A stretch of 64,000 nt of DNA. Origin: Mycolicibacter heraklionensis (GTDB taxonomy: Bacteria; Actinomycetota; Actinomycetes; Mycobacteriales; Mycobacteriaceae). Made by a program: the position numbers and the translations under genes. The notes beneath the pieces are model-generated. The model was not told the DNA's origin, ran no database searches, and was given only the letters and a program-made list of their open reading frames with translations. The stretch covers positions 4,530,880 to 4,594,879 of the forward strand of contig NZ_CP080997.1 of NCBI RefSeq assembly GCF_019645815.1. Direction: 5' to 3'. Positions 17,806-24,878 of the stretch are shown in pieces (position 1 is the stretch's first letter; each line of letters begins with the position of its first letter).

Positions 17806-18398
17806 GCACGCTGGTGAGCGTGTGGACGACGCTGCGCGAGGACCTGCGCAACGCGCGCGAACACGACCCGGCCGCGCGCGGGGACTTCGAGAACGCCCTG
17901 GTCTATTCGGGACTGCACGCGATCTGGTCGCATCGAATCGCGCACCGGCTGTGGGCCAGGCCGGCGCTGCGCGGGGTGGCCCGCGTGCTGGCTCAGGCCA
18001 CCCGGTTCGCCACCGGCATCGAGATCCACCCGGGCGCGACCATCGGGCGGCGGTTCTTCATCGACCACGGCCTGGGTGTGGTGATCGGTGAGACCACCGA
18101 GATCGGCGACGACGTCATGGTCTACCACGGTGTCACCCTCGGCGGGCGTTCGCTGAGCCACGGCAAGCGCCACCCGACCATCGGCAACGGTGTCACGGTG
18201 GGCGCCGGCGCGAAGGTCCTCGGCCCGATCACCATCGGCGACGGCAGCGCTGTCGGCGCGAACGCCGTTGTCACCCAGGATGTTCCGGCCGACTGCATCG
18301 CCACGGGAATCCCGGCCGCGGTGCGTCACCGCACGGAGAAGCAGCGGGAGCCGCTGGTGGACCCGACCACCTACATCGACCCCGCAATGTACATCTGA
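17802..18398 (+). CDS. cysE: Serine O-acetyltransferase
   Basis: 198 residues, a short CysE with a reduced N-terminal helical domain and a left-handed beta-helix made of hexapeptide repeats (~70-165; IHPGATIGRRFFIDHG, VMVYHGVTLGG, IGDGSAVGANAVV). It acetylates L-serine with acetyl-CoA, the first committed step to cysteine. The active-site pair is seen as Asp/His in FFIDHG and His in VYHGVTLGG. The C-terminus AMYI ends in isoleucine, the residue that inserts into the CysK active site in the cysteine synthase complex. Start overlaps the cysK stop; last gene of the encapsulin operon, converging on a TetR gene 11 bp away. Confidence 0.95.
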   Translation: MSTLVSVWTTLREDLRNAREHDPAARGDFENALVYSGLHAIWSHRIAHRLWARPALRGVARVLAQATRFATGIEIHPGATIGRRFFIDHGLGVVIGETTEIGDDVMVYHGVTLGGRSLSHGKRHPTIGNGVTVGAGAKVLGPITIGDGSAVGANAVVTQDVPADCIATGIPAAVRHRTEKQREPLVDPTTYIDPAMYI

Positions 18399-18409
18399 GC
18401 GGTTGGACG

Positions 18410-19018
18410 CTACGGCTGCAACGCCGGCAAAAGCAGCGCGTCGAGGGCCTCGGTCAGATCGCCGGGAGGCGGCGACAAGACGCAGGCGAACCCGATCCGG
18501 GCGGTCCAGTGGGCCAGTGCCGAAGGATCCTGCTTTCGGATGACGCCGGCCTCCATCGCGGCGGCCAGCAGCGGTGCGGCCATCTCGGCGCCCGACTCCA
18601 AAATGCCGTCGAGGTTGCGGGTGGTCAGCTTGCCGACCCACTCGGCCTCGTCGCGCAGGATCTTGTCGACCATCGGATGCGCGCGGCACTGCCGGATGGA
18701 CTCGGCGAGGAACACCGTGATCACCCGGGGCCCGTCGATCCCGGCGACGACCTCCGGAATGCGGTCGATCATCCGGCGGCCGTCACGGGCGATCGCGAGT
18801 AGCACGGCGTTGTCGACCGAGCGGACGTTGCGATACACGGTGCTGGGCACCACACCCATTTCGCGGGCGATGTCGCTGACCGACGTCTTGGACAGTCCGT
18901 AACGGGCCACGCAGACCACGGTGGCGTCCAGCAGCGGGTCAAGCCGCGCCGGTGGCGGCACCGGGAGCCGCTCGGCAAGGCTGGGGAACGGGATGATGGC
19001 CGCATTTGCTGTCTGCAT
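18410..19018 (-). CDS. TetR-family transcriptional regulator
   Basis: 202 residues. A helix-turn-helix lies at ~45-65 (TSVSDIAREMGVVPSTVYRNV), preceded by a 25-residue Pro-rich N-terminus; the remaining ~130 residues form the usual helical ligand-binding domain. It is divergent from the MpaB-type oxygenase gene with only 49 bp between start codons, and two inverted repeats built on TTGCA fill that gap, one of them overlapping this gene's own start codon. Autorepression and control of the oxygenase are therefore likely. Ligand unknown. Confidence 0.9.
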   Translation of the reverse strand: MQTANAAIIPFPSLAERLPVPPPARLDPLLDATVVCVARYGLSKTSVSDIAREMGVVPSTVYRNVRSVDNAVLLAIARDGRRMIDRIPEVVAGIDGPRVITVFLAESIRQCRAHPMVDKILRDEAEWVGKLTTRNLDGILESGAEMAAPLLAAAMEAGVIRKQDPSALAHWTARIGFACVLSPPPGDLTEALDALLLPALQP

Positions 19019-19025
19019 AATTGCA
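19014..19025. promoter_or_regulatory. Operator candidate 1 (TGCA-TAAT-TGCA)
   Basis: Inverted TGCA arms around a 4-bp centre, extended by AA on the right to TTGCAA. It covers the TetR start codon. Shares the TTGCA half-site with the second site 30 bp away. Confidence 0.45.
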
Positions 19026-19043
19026 ATGATCTTGACGGATTAG

Positions 19044-19057
19044 TTGCATTCATGCAA
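19044..19057. promoter_or_regulatory. Operator candidate 2 (TTGCAT-tc-ATGCAA)
   Basis: Perfect 6-bp inverted repeat with a 2-bp centre, 10 bp upstream of the oxygenase ATG. Likely bound by the divergent TetR protein. Confidence 0.5.
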
Positions 19058-19067
19058 ACGTGAGGAG

Positions 19068-20498
19068 ATGTCGACACCCTCGAAGGCCACTCGACGCGCG
19101 CCACTGACGCTCGCCGACGTCGATTTCAACCGCCGGGAGCACGAGGACCGGCCGCTGCGCCCGATTCCGCCGGGGCGAGATCTCTTTGCCGACCGGTGGC
19201 GACCAAGTCGTGAGTACCTGTTCGGTCCCTGGACCGATATCGACCAAGCGACGGAGCCGGACGATTTCACCAGGCTGCGCGACGACATGTTCTGGCAGGC
19301 CGACGAGCGCGTCATCCCGGTCGTCGATCTGTTCGACCGAGCCGGCTCCGCAACAGTCCGGCCGATGTTCGAGCAGGCGCTGACCGGTGGGATCGACACG
19401 GTGGCCGACGCCCCTCCCGAGCTCGTCGAGTTCTTGGGCTATGTCACCGAACGGCCGTCATGGCTGGATATCAAGGCCGCCAACCGGGGCCGGCTGCTGG
19501 CCTCCACCGCATCGTTCTCGGCGCAACGCCTGGTCATCGGTTGGGCGTTGTTCGAGACGGCGATGACCAGCGACATCTCGGCCGCCACCGGCGCGACCGG
19601 CAGGTTCAAGCGCGACTCGGTCCGCCGCTATGCCGAGACGTTGCGGATGTTCGCGCTGGCGATGAAGCCCGACATCTACGACCCGCGCACGGAGGTCTTC
19701 CAGACCATCGTCCGCGTGCGGCTCATGCACGCCTTGGCCAGCCGCGGTCTGCGCCGGGCGTGGGGCGATGATCACTATCTTCGATTCGGCGAGCCGATCG
19801 CGGCGACGTCACTGCTGGGCTTTGGAAACGGGCCGCTGCTGACCCGGCTGGTCGACCACCGACTGGGCCGCCGCCTGTCGGCGCGGGACCTCGACGACAT
19901 CGCGATGTTCGCCGGCTGGTTCGGCCATCTCATCGGCGCCCCCGAACGCCTGCGCGCCAGGGATGGGGGCGAGATGATTCGCTCGCTGAACTACATTTTC
20001 TCGCGCGGCGGTGACCCGTCCGGGTGGCGGGAAGAACTGATGCACACCGTGCGGCAACCGTTGGACGCCGTCGCCGAAACCTACCTGCCGTGGTTTCCGG
20101 GGCCGGCCCGTTCGCTGCTGTCGACCGCGATCTGCAAAGGCTTCGCGGCGAGTGCCATCGCGCCGCTGGTTCCGGTGTTCGGTCTCGACGAGGTACGCGA
20201 GTTCGTCGCGGGGGCACCCGAATTCGACGTGCCTTACCGGGTCCACAGCGAATTGTTCCGGCAGACCGCGGTTCTCAACGCGCGCGCCCTAGGATTGCGC
20301 GACCGCCTGCCGGGGGTGCAGCTGGCCCGACGTGTCCTCTACCGCAACGGCCCGCCGGGAACCGACCAGCTGGTCGACGCCATGTCGTCATTCGCCAAGC
20401 GCTACCACGACATCGCGATGGCCTATACCCACCACGACGACTCGACGTCGGGGGGCGGATTCGGCCCACCCCGGTTGGCTACGACGTCTCGTCGGTAA
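19068..20498 (+). CDS. MpaB/DUF2236-type oxygenase
   Basis: 476 residues, all-helical and Arg/Ala-rich, with the pattern of the DUF2236 (oxygenase MpaB, latex-clearing-protein-like) family: internal YAETLRMF, RVRLMHALASRGLRRAWGDDHY and FAGWFGHLIGAPE, where conserved Arg and His residues are thought to coordinate a b-type haem. No signal peptide. The ATG directly follows GAGGAG with no spacer, an unusual arrangement, so translation may be leaderless instead. A TTG 24 nt upstream is the in-frame alternative but lies in the operator. Divergent from a TetR gene that probably represses it. Reaction and substrate unknown. Confidence 0.82.
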   Translation: MSTPSKATRRAPLTLADVDFNRREHEDRPLRPIPPGRDLFADRWRPSREYLFGPWTDIDQATEPDDFTRLRDDMFWQADERVIPVVDLFDRAGSATVRPMFEQALTGGIDTVADAPPELVEFLGYVTERPSWLDIKAANRGRLLASTASFSAQRLVIGWALFETAMTSDISAATGATGRFKRDSVRRYAETLRMFALAMKPDIYDPRTEVFQTIVRVRLMHALASRGLRRAWGDDHYLRFGEPIAATSLLGFGNGPLLTRLVDHRLGRRLSARDLDDIAMFAGWFGHLIGAPERLRARDGGEMIRSLNYIFSRGGDPSGWREELMHTVRQPLDAVAETYLPWFPGPARSLLSTAICKGFAASAIAPLVPVFGLDEVREFVAGAPEFDVPYRVHSELFRQTAVLNARALGLRDRLPGVQLARRVLYRNGPPGTDQLVDAMSSFAKRYHDIAMAYTHHDDSTSGGGFGPPRLATTSRR

Positions 20499-20528
20499 GG
20501 GAGTCACACCCACCGTCGAGAGACGGCT

Positions 20529-21119
20529 TCAGGACACCACAGTCAGCGCCGATGAATGCGGTGGCGCAAGGACCTTCACCCCGGCCGCCTCAACCTCGAC
20601 GGCCGTCAAGGCCAACGCAGTTCCACCGTCGAACGCTGCCAGCCCTGCGGGTCCGAAGAGCGCGACCCCGGACGGGCGGGCCCGTTGATCGTGACGCAGC
20701 TGATGTCGAATCCCATCGAACCCGTGCTTCCCGAACGCGGCAGCCCAGCGGCGAGGCAGATCGTAAGGGATCACCGTCACCAATTCAGTGGTTACCCCGT
20801 AGCGACCTGCGGCCTGCCGAGTGGTGGCCGCCAGACGCGCCTTCGCATCGGGTGGGGATACCTGGCGCAGTTCTCGGGCCGCCACCCACTCGGTAGACAC
20901 CGGCCCCAGCCGGCTCGCCTCCCTGATCGCCGCATAGCCGTCAGTGGCGAGATAACAGGTGCCGTAGGGCGGCTCGAGGTCAAACCGCCCAGATCCGTCA
21001 GAGGAGAACCACCACGGCTCCAGCCCAACCCGGCAGACCCGAACCAACCGCCGCGGCGGTCCACTGGCCGGAAACCCGGTTAGGTCACCCGGCTCACCCA
21101 GCGTCGGTTCCGCACTCAC
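20529..21119 (-). CDS. RES-domain toxin (MbcT-like)
   Basis: 196 residues. The RES fold is suggested by conserved Arg (RVCRV, 27-31), the GRF motif (44-46), the Tyr in GTCYLATD (Tyr56) and Glu67 in AAIREA, the residues expected to form the NAD-binding pocket. RES toxins such as MbcT of M. tuberculosis destroy NAD+ by phosphorolysis or hydrolysis. It starts at a GTG that overlaps the antitoxin stop (GTGA), antitoxin first, as usual for RES/Xre pairs. The reading frame is intact. The pair sits between an oxygenase gene and tRNA-Thr, a plausible insertion spot. Confidence 0.82.
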   Translation of the reverse strand: MSAEPTLGEPGDLTGFPASGPPRRLVRVCRVGLEPWWFSSDGSGRFDLEPPYGTCYLATDGYAAIREASRLGPVSTEWVAARELRQVSPPDAKARLAATTRQAAGRYGVTTELVTVIPYDLPRRWAAAFGKHGFDGIRHQLRHDQRARPSGVALFGPAGLAAFDGGTALALTAVEVEAAGVKVLAPPHSSALTVVS

Positions 21120-21655
21120 GCGGCCAGCGATCGTGCAGCAGCACGAGCCACCTCCCGGACCCGCGCGAGATCACCCCGAGCCAAGGCGTCGAGAGGCGGC
21201 TCACCGAGCTCGGGGTCCGGGGTACGCAGCCATGCCGCCAGGGTCCACCCATCCACCGATGACTCAGGAAACAGCGACAACACCTCATCGAGCCCGCTGA
21301 CGAGGCGGCCGCCGTCAAACTGCCACAGCGGATACAGGTGCTCCCCGTCGGAGGTAATGGTCCGCAACAGACGACGTCGCGCAGCCTTGGAAGCAACCGC
21401 CTGGCGAGTGATCCCAAGCCGGGCCTGAACTCCATCAGTACGCACAAACGGTCCGACCAGTTCATCCCAAGACGAGGCCTCCGGGGCGGTCGCGCGCACC
21501 GCGCGCGCCGCGAAGCTCAGGGGGTCGCCCAAAACCACATCAGGGCTGCGGCCGGCGAGCTCGTGCGAGACCACAACGTTTGTGAGCGCGCGCTCAAACT
21601 CCTTGGTTGCCTGGCGCACGAACGCCTGGGCGTCCCGCCGCAACGGTGCAGTCAT
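21116..21655 (-). CDS. MbcA/Xre-type antitoxin
   Basis: 179 residues. An N-terminal helical part of about 60 residues is followed by a helix-turn-helix-like segment (~78-100, ARLGITRQAVASKAARRR) and a C-terminal toxin-binding module (~105-178; LYPLWQFDGGRLVSGL, WTLAAWLRTPDPELG) typical of the MbcA/ParS/Xre antitoxin family. It neutralises the RES toxin encoded downstream and should repress its own promoter. The ATG at 21655 follows a purine-rich GGAAGGGGG; an upstream extension would read through the repeated operator and is rejected. Its N-terminal part is longer than in simple MbcA proteins. Confidence 0.78.
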   Translation of the reverse strand: MTAPLRRDAQAFVRQATKEFERALTNVVVSHELAGRSPDVVLGDPLSFAARAVRATAPEASSWDELVGPFVRTDGVQARLGITRQAVASKAARRRLLRTITSDGEHLYPLWQFDGGRLVSGLDEVLSLFPESSVDGWTLAAWLRTPDPELGEPPLDALARGDLARVREVARAAARSLAA

Positions 21656-21671
21656 CTCGACGCCCCCTTCC

Positions 21672-21716
21672 GTCAACACTGTCAACACTACGCACGCGGC
21701 GTCAACAGCGTCAACA
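21672..21716. promoter_or_regulatory. GTCAACA repeat array, candidate antitoxin operator
   Basis: Four GTCAACA units at 21672, 21681, 21701 and 21710, arranged as two pairs with 9-bp pitch and 29 bp between pairs; a partial GTCAC follows. The array lies just upstream of the antitoxin start, where autoregulation by the toxin-antitoxin complex is expected. Confidence 0.5.
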
Positions 21717-21786
21717 GCGTCACTCGCAGGCACGTTGCGTCCACTCGGCGATGTGCGCACTCAATGGGTTTTCGACGAAACACAGG

Positions 21787-21808
21787 AGGCGGGGTGATTA
21801 CCCCGCCT
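21787..21808 (-). terminator. Hairpin downstream of tRNA-Thr
   Basis: Perfect 9-bp stem (AGGCGGGGT / ACCCCGCCT) with a 4-nt loop, 13 bp beyond the encoded CCA on the minus strand. The following tract has only a short T run, so it is a GC-rich, weak-tail terminator. Confidence 0.6.
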
Positions 21809-21823
21809 GACCTGCACGTTTGG

Positions 21824-21896
21824 AGCCGCCTAGGAGAATCGAACTCCTGACCTATTCATTACGAGTGAATCGCTCTACCGACTGAGCTAAGGCGGC
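21824..21896 (-). tRNA. tRNA-Thr (anticodon CGT)
   Basis: Cloverleaf read on the minus strand: acceptor GCCGCC/GGCGGC, D arm GCTCAGTCGGTAGAGC, anticodon stem ATTCA/TGAAT with loop CTCGTAA (anticodon CGT), T arm with GTTCGATTC. The CCA end is encoded at 21821-21823. Confidence 0.96.
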
Positions 21897-21928
21897 GTGC
21901 CCGGGGGTTCGACCGGGACCAGGAGAGT

Positions 21929-23158
21929 TTACAGGTCGTCTCGCAGGGCCTGCCCGACGGTGGCCACCATGGCGCCGACGGCGAAGCGGGGCTTGACGTT
22001 GGCCGCCAGTGCGTCGCGGCATTCGAGCACCGCCTCAATGCACCGCAGCAACCGGTCCGGCGACGCGTGGGCAGCGATCGCCGCCACCGCATCGGTCATG
22101 TCCGGATGGCTGGGCCGGGCGACGCCGGCCGACCCCGTGGCGGCCAGCAGGGCGTCGCGAAAGTAGGTGGCCAGGTCGATCAAGGCCCGGTCCAAGGCAT
22201 CGCGCGAGGCTCGGGTCTGGCGGGACTTCTGCCGACGCTCCAGGTCCTTGATCACCCCGGCGGTGCCGCGCAGTGTCGCGGCGGTGCCCTTACCGGTGCC
22301 GCCCGCCCCCAGCGCGGTGCGCAGTTCCTCGGTCTCGACCTCGGCGCGCTCGGCAGTCAGATCGCGGGCCTCGGACTCCGCTGCGGCCACCAACTCATCG
22401 ACCGCGGTGAACGCCCGCGACGGGGTCGCCGCGTCGCGGGCCAGTGACAGCGCCCGCTGGCGACGCTGCCGGGCCTCGGCATCGGTGGCCAGCCGCCGGG
22501 CCCGTCCCACGTGGCCACCGCTGACCGCGGCCGCCCAGTCCGCCGTCTCACGGTCGAGCCCGTCGGTCTCGACCAGCACCTGGGCGATAGCCGCCGGCGG
22601 GGGCGTCACCAGTGCCACGTGCCGGCACCGGGACCGCAGCGTGATCGCGATGTCCTCGGGATCGACCGAGGGGGCGCACAGCAGGAACACCGTCGAGGGC
22701 GGCGGCTCCTCGACGACCTTCAGCAGGGCGTTGCCCGCGCCCTCGGTGAGCCGGTCGGCGTCCTCGACCACCACGATCTGCCAGCGTCCGGTGCCCGGCC
22801 GCCGGGACGCGGCCTGCACGATGGCCCGCATCTCGTCGACGCCGATGGACAATCCCTCCGGCACCACGCGTCGCACGTCGGCGTGCGTGCCGGCCATCGT
22901 CGTCGTGCAGGCTCGGCATCGACCACAGCCGGGACCGCCCTCGGACTCGTCGGCGGTGCACTGCAGCGCCGCGGCGAAACACACCGCCGCGATCGACCGG
23001 CCCGATCCGGGCGGGCCGGTGATCAGCCAGGCGTGTGACATACCACCCGCGGTCATGCCGCTGTGCGCTGAATCACGCCGGGACGCCCGCGCGGCAGCCA
23101 GCAGCTCGGCTTCGACCGTCTGCTGGCCCACCAATCGTGCGAAAACCCCGGACATCAT
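21929..23158 (-). CDS. holB: DNA polymerase III delta' subunit (clamp loader)
   Basis: 409 residues. An AAA+ domain (~1-230) has the Walker-A-like GPPGSGRS at ~51-58, in which the lysine is replaced by Arg as expected for a non-ATP-hydrolysing delta' subunit; a four-cysteine zinc module follows (CTADESEGGPGCGRCRAC around residues 67-84), then VVEDADRLTEGAGNALLKVVEEPP and the sensor-1-like TLRSRCRH. The C-terminal ~150 residues are the helical collar. Part of the sliding-clamp loader. Two adjacent ATG codons (23158, 23155) are possible starts. Divergent from the adenylate cyclase gene by 69 bp. Matches Rv3644c in position. Confidence 0.92.
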   Translation of the reverse strand: MMSGVFARLVGQQTVEAELLAAARASRRDSAHSGMTAGGMSHAWLITGPPGSGRSIAAVCFAAALQCTADESEGGPGCGRCRACTTTMAGTHADVRRVVPEGLSIGVDEMRAIVQAASRRPGTGRWQIVVVEDADRLTEGAGNALLKVVEEPPPSTVFLLCAPSVDPEDIAITLRSRCRHVALVTPPPAAIAQVLVETDGLDRETADWAAAVSGGHVGRARRLATDAEARQRRQRALSLARDAATPSRAFTAVDELVAAAESEARDLTAERAEVETEELRTALGAGGTGKGTAATLRGTAGVIKDLERRQKSRQTRASRDALDRALIDLATYFRDALLAATGSAGVARPSHPDMTDAVAAIAAHASPDRLLRCIEAVLECRDALAANVKPRFAVGAMVATVGQALRDDL

Positions 23159-23215
23159 CGGTCACAGTAGTGGCTTGCCCGGACATTTGGACTCGGGCTT
23201 TGTCGTCTCGCCGGA

Positions 23216-23221
23216 TACGGT
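23216..23221 (+). promoter_or_regulatory. -10 hexamer of the adenylate cyclase gene (leaderless)
   Basis: TACGGT, 6 nt before the GTG at 23228; it favours that codon over the GTG at 23222, which would overlap the transcription start. Confidence 0.45.
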
Positions 23222-23227
23222 GTGCTG

Positions 23228-24877
23228 GTGAGCACCACGACCCTGGTCGGGCGGATCAACCGATTCGTCCGCTGGGTCGTGCGCACGCCCTGGCCGGTTT
23301 TCACGCTGAGCATGCTGCAGGCCGACATCATCGGCTCGCTGTTCGTGTTCGGTTTCCTACGGTTCGGTCTGCCCGAGGAAGACCGCATCAACCTGCAGGA
23401 CCTGCCGCGCCTGAACCTGGCACTGTTCGCCGGCGTGCTGCTGTGCCTGTTCGCCTTCGGCTTTTCGGTCAGCACCGCATTGCTGATGCCGGTATTCCGC
23501 TGGCAACGCCGGGAGGCGCTGCTCGCCGATGTGGAGAACCCGGAGTCCGACCCCGCCGATACCGAGCTGGCCCGGTCCCGGGCGCTGCGGATGCCGTTCT
23601 ACCGCTCGCTGATCAGCATCTGCTACTGGACGGTGGGCGGGGTGGTGTTCGTCATCATCAGCTGGCAGGTGGTGCACGACGTGGTGCCGGTGGTGGTCAC
23701 CGCCACCGCCCTGGGTGCGGCCGCCACCGCGATCATCGGCTACCTGCAGTCCGAGCGGGTGCTGCGCCCGGTGGCCGTCGCGGCCCTGCGGGACGGCGCC
23801 CCGGAGAAGCTGCGGGCGCCCGGAGTGATCCTCCGCCAGCTGTTGACCTGGCTGCTGTCGACCGGGGTGCCGGTGCTGGCGATCGTGCTGTCGGTGTTGG
23901 CCGGCAAAGCGTCGTTGCTCAACGCCTCCCCGGACAAGCTGTTCACCCCGATCCTGCTGATGGCGCTGGCCGCGCTGGTGATCGGCCTGGCCGGCACCGT
24001 CCTGGTGTCGATGTCGATCGCCGACCCGCTGCGCCAGTTGCGCTGGGCGCTGGGCGAGGTGCAGCGGGGCAACTACAACGCGCACATGCAGATCTATGAC
24101 GCCAGTGAGCTCGGCCTGCTGCAAGCCGGGTTCAACGACATGGTGCGTGACCTGGCCGAGCGGCAGCGGCTGCGCGACCTGTTCGGCCGCTACGTCGGCG
24201 AGGACGTGGCCCGGCGCGCCTTGGAGCGTGGCACCGAGCTGGGCGGCCAGGAGCGCGACGTGGCGGTGCTCTTCATCGACTTGGTGGGTTCCACCCAGCT
24301 GGCCGCGACCCGGCCCCCCAGCGAGGTCGTCAACCTGCTCAACGAGTTCTTCCGGGTCGTGGTCGAGGCCGTCGGACGCCACGGCGGTTTCGTCAACAAA
24401 TTCCAGGGTGACGCGGCGCTGGCGATCTTCGGTGCGCCCATCGAGCACCCGGACGCCTCGAGTGCGGCCTTGGCGGCGGCCCGCGAACTGCACGACGGCC
24501 TGCTTCCGGTGCTCGGTTCGGAGGAGTTCGGCATCGGGGTGTCGGCCGGGCGGGCAATCGCCGGCCACATCGGCGCCCGCGCCCGTTTCGAGTACACCGT
24601 GATCGGCGACCCGGTCAACGAGGCCGCCCGGCTGACCGAGCTGGCCAAGTTGGAGGACGGCCACGTGCTGGCTTCGGCGGTAGCGGTCAGCGGCGCGGTC
24701 GACGCCGAGGCGCTGTGCTGGGAGGTCGGCGAGATCGTCGAACTGCGCGGACGCACCGCACCTACTCAGCTGGCGCGGCCGCTGCATCTCGCGGCGCTGG
24801 AAGCGATCCCGGCCGAGAACGACGCGAACGAAAACGAGAACGACGTAAACGCCGAGCCCGCGGCCGCAGCCGACTGA
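23228..24877 (+). CDS. Membrane class III adenylate cyclase with HAMP domain
   Basis: 549 residues. Six hydrophobic segments (~20-270) are followed by a HAMP linker (~270-325, VSMSIADPLRQLRWAL) and a class III cyclase domain (~350-510). Catalytic residues are present: metal-binding Asp in FIDLVGST, the Lys/Asp of NKFQGD and VIGDPVN that select adenine, and the Asn/Arg of VNEAARL for the transition state. It should form cAMP from ATP as a dimer at the membrane; the product can act on Crp, encoded about 24 kb downstream. The C-terminus is a short Asn/Glu/Asp-rich tail. It ends 1 bp before the convergent topA stop. Corresponds to Rv3645. Confidence 0.94.
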   Translation: MSTTTLVGRINRFVRWVVRTPWPVFTLSMLQADIIGSLFVFGFLRFGLPEEDRINLQDLPRLNLALFAGVLLCLFAFGFSVSTALLMPVFRWQRREALLADVENPESDPADTELARSRALRMPFYRSLISICYWTVGGVVFVIISWQVVHDVVPVVVTATALGAAATAIIGYLQSERVLRPVAVAALRDGAPEKLRAPGVILRQLLTWLLSTGVPVLAIVLSVLAGKASLLNASPDKLFTPILLMALAALVIGLAGTVLVSMSIADPLRQLRWALGEVQRGNYNAHMQIYDASELGLLQAGFNDMVRDLAERQRLRDLFGRYVGEDVARRALERGTELGGQERDVAVLFIDLVGSTQLAATRPPSEVVNLLNEFFRVVVEAVGRHGGFVNKFQGDAALAIFGAPIEHPDASSAALAAARELHDGLLPVLGSEEFGIGVSAGRAIAGHIGARARFEYTVIGDPVNEAARLTELAKLEDGHVLASAVAVSGAVDAEALCWEVGEIVELRGRTAPTQLARPLHLAALEAIPAENDANENENDVNAEPAAAAD

Positions 24878-24878
24878 C

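Noticed and set aside
21672..21760. N-terminal extension of the antitoxin up to 21760
   Set aside because: The extra 35 codons are produced by the GTCAACA repeats (Val-Asp/Ala runs), and a ribosome site is present for the shorter start.
20529..21896. Integrated element with attachment sites at tRNA-Thr
   Set aside because: No integrase gene and no duplicate of the tRNA 3' end was found by eye; the module may be inserted but without a recognisable border.
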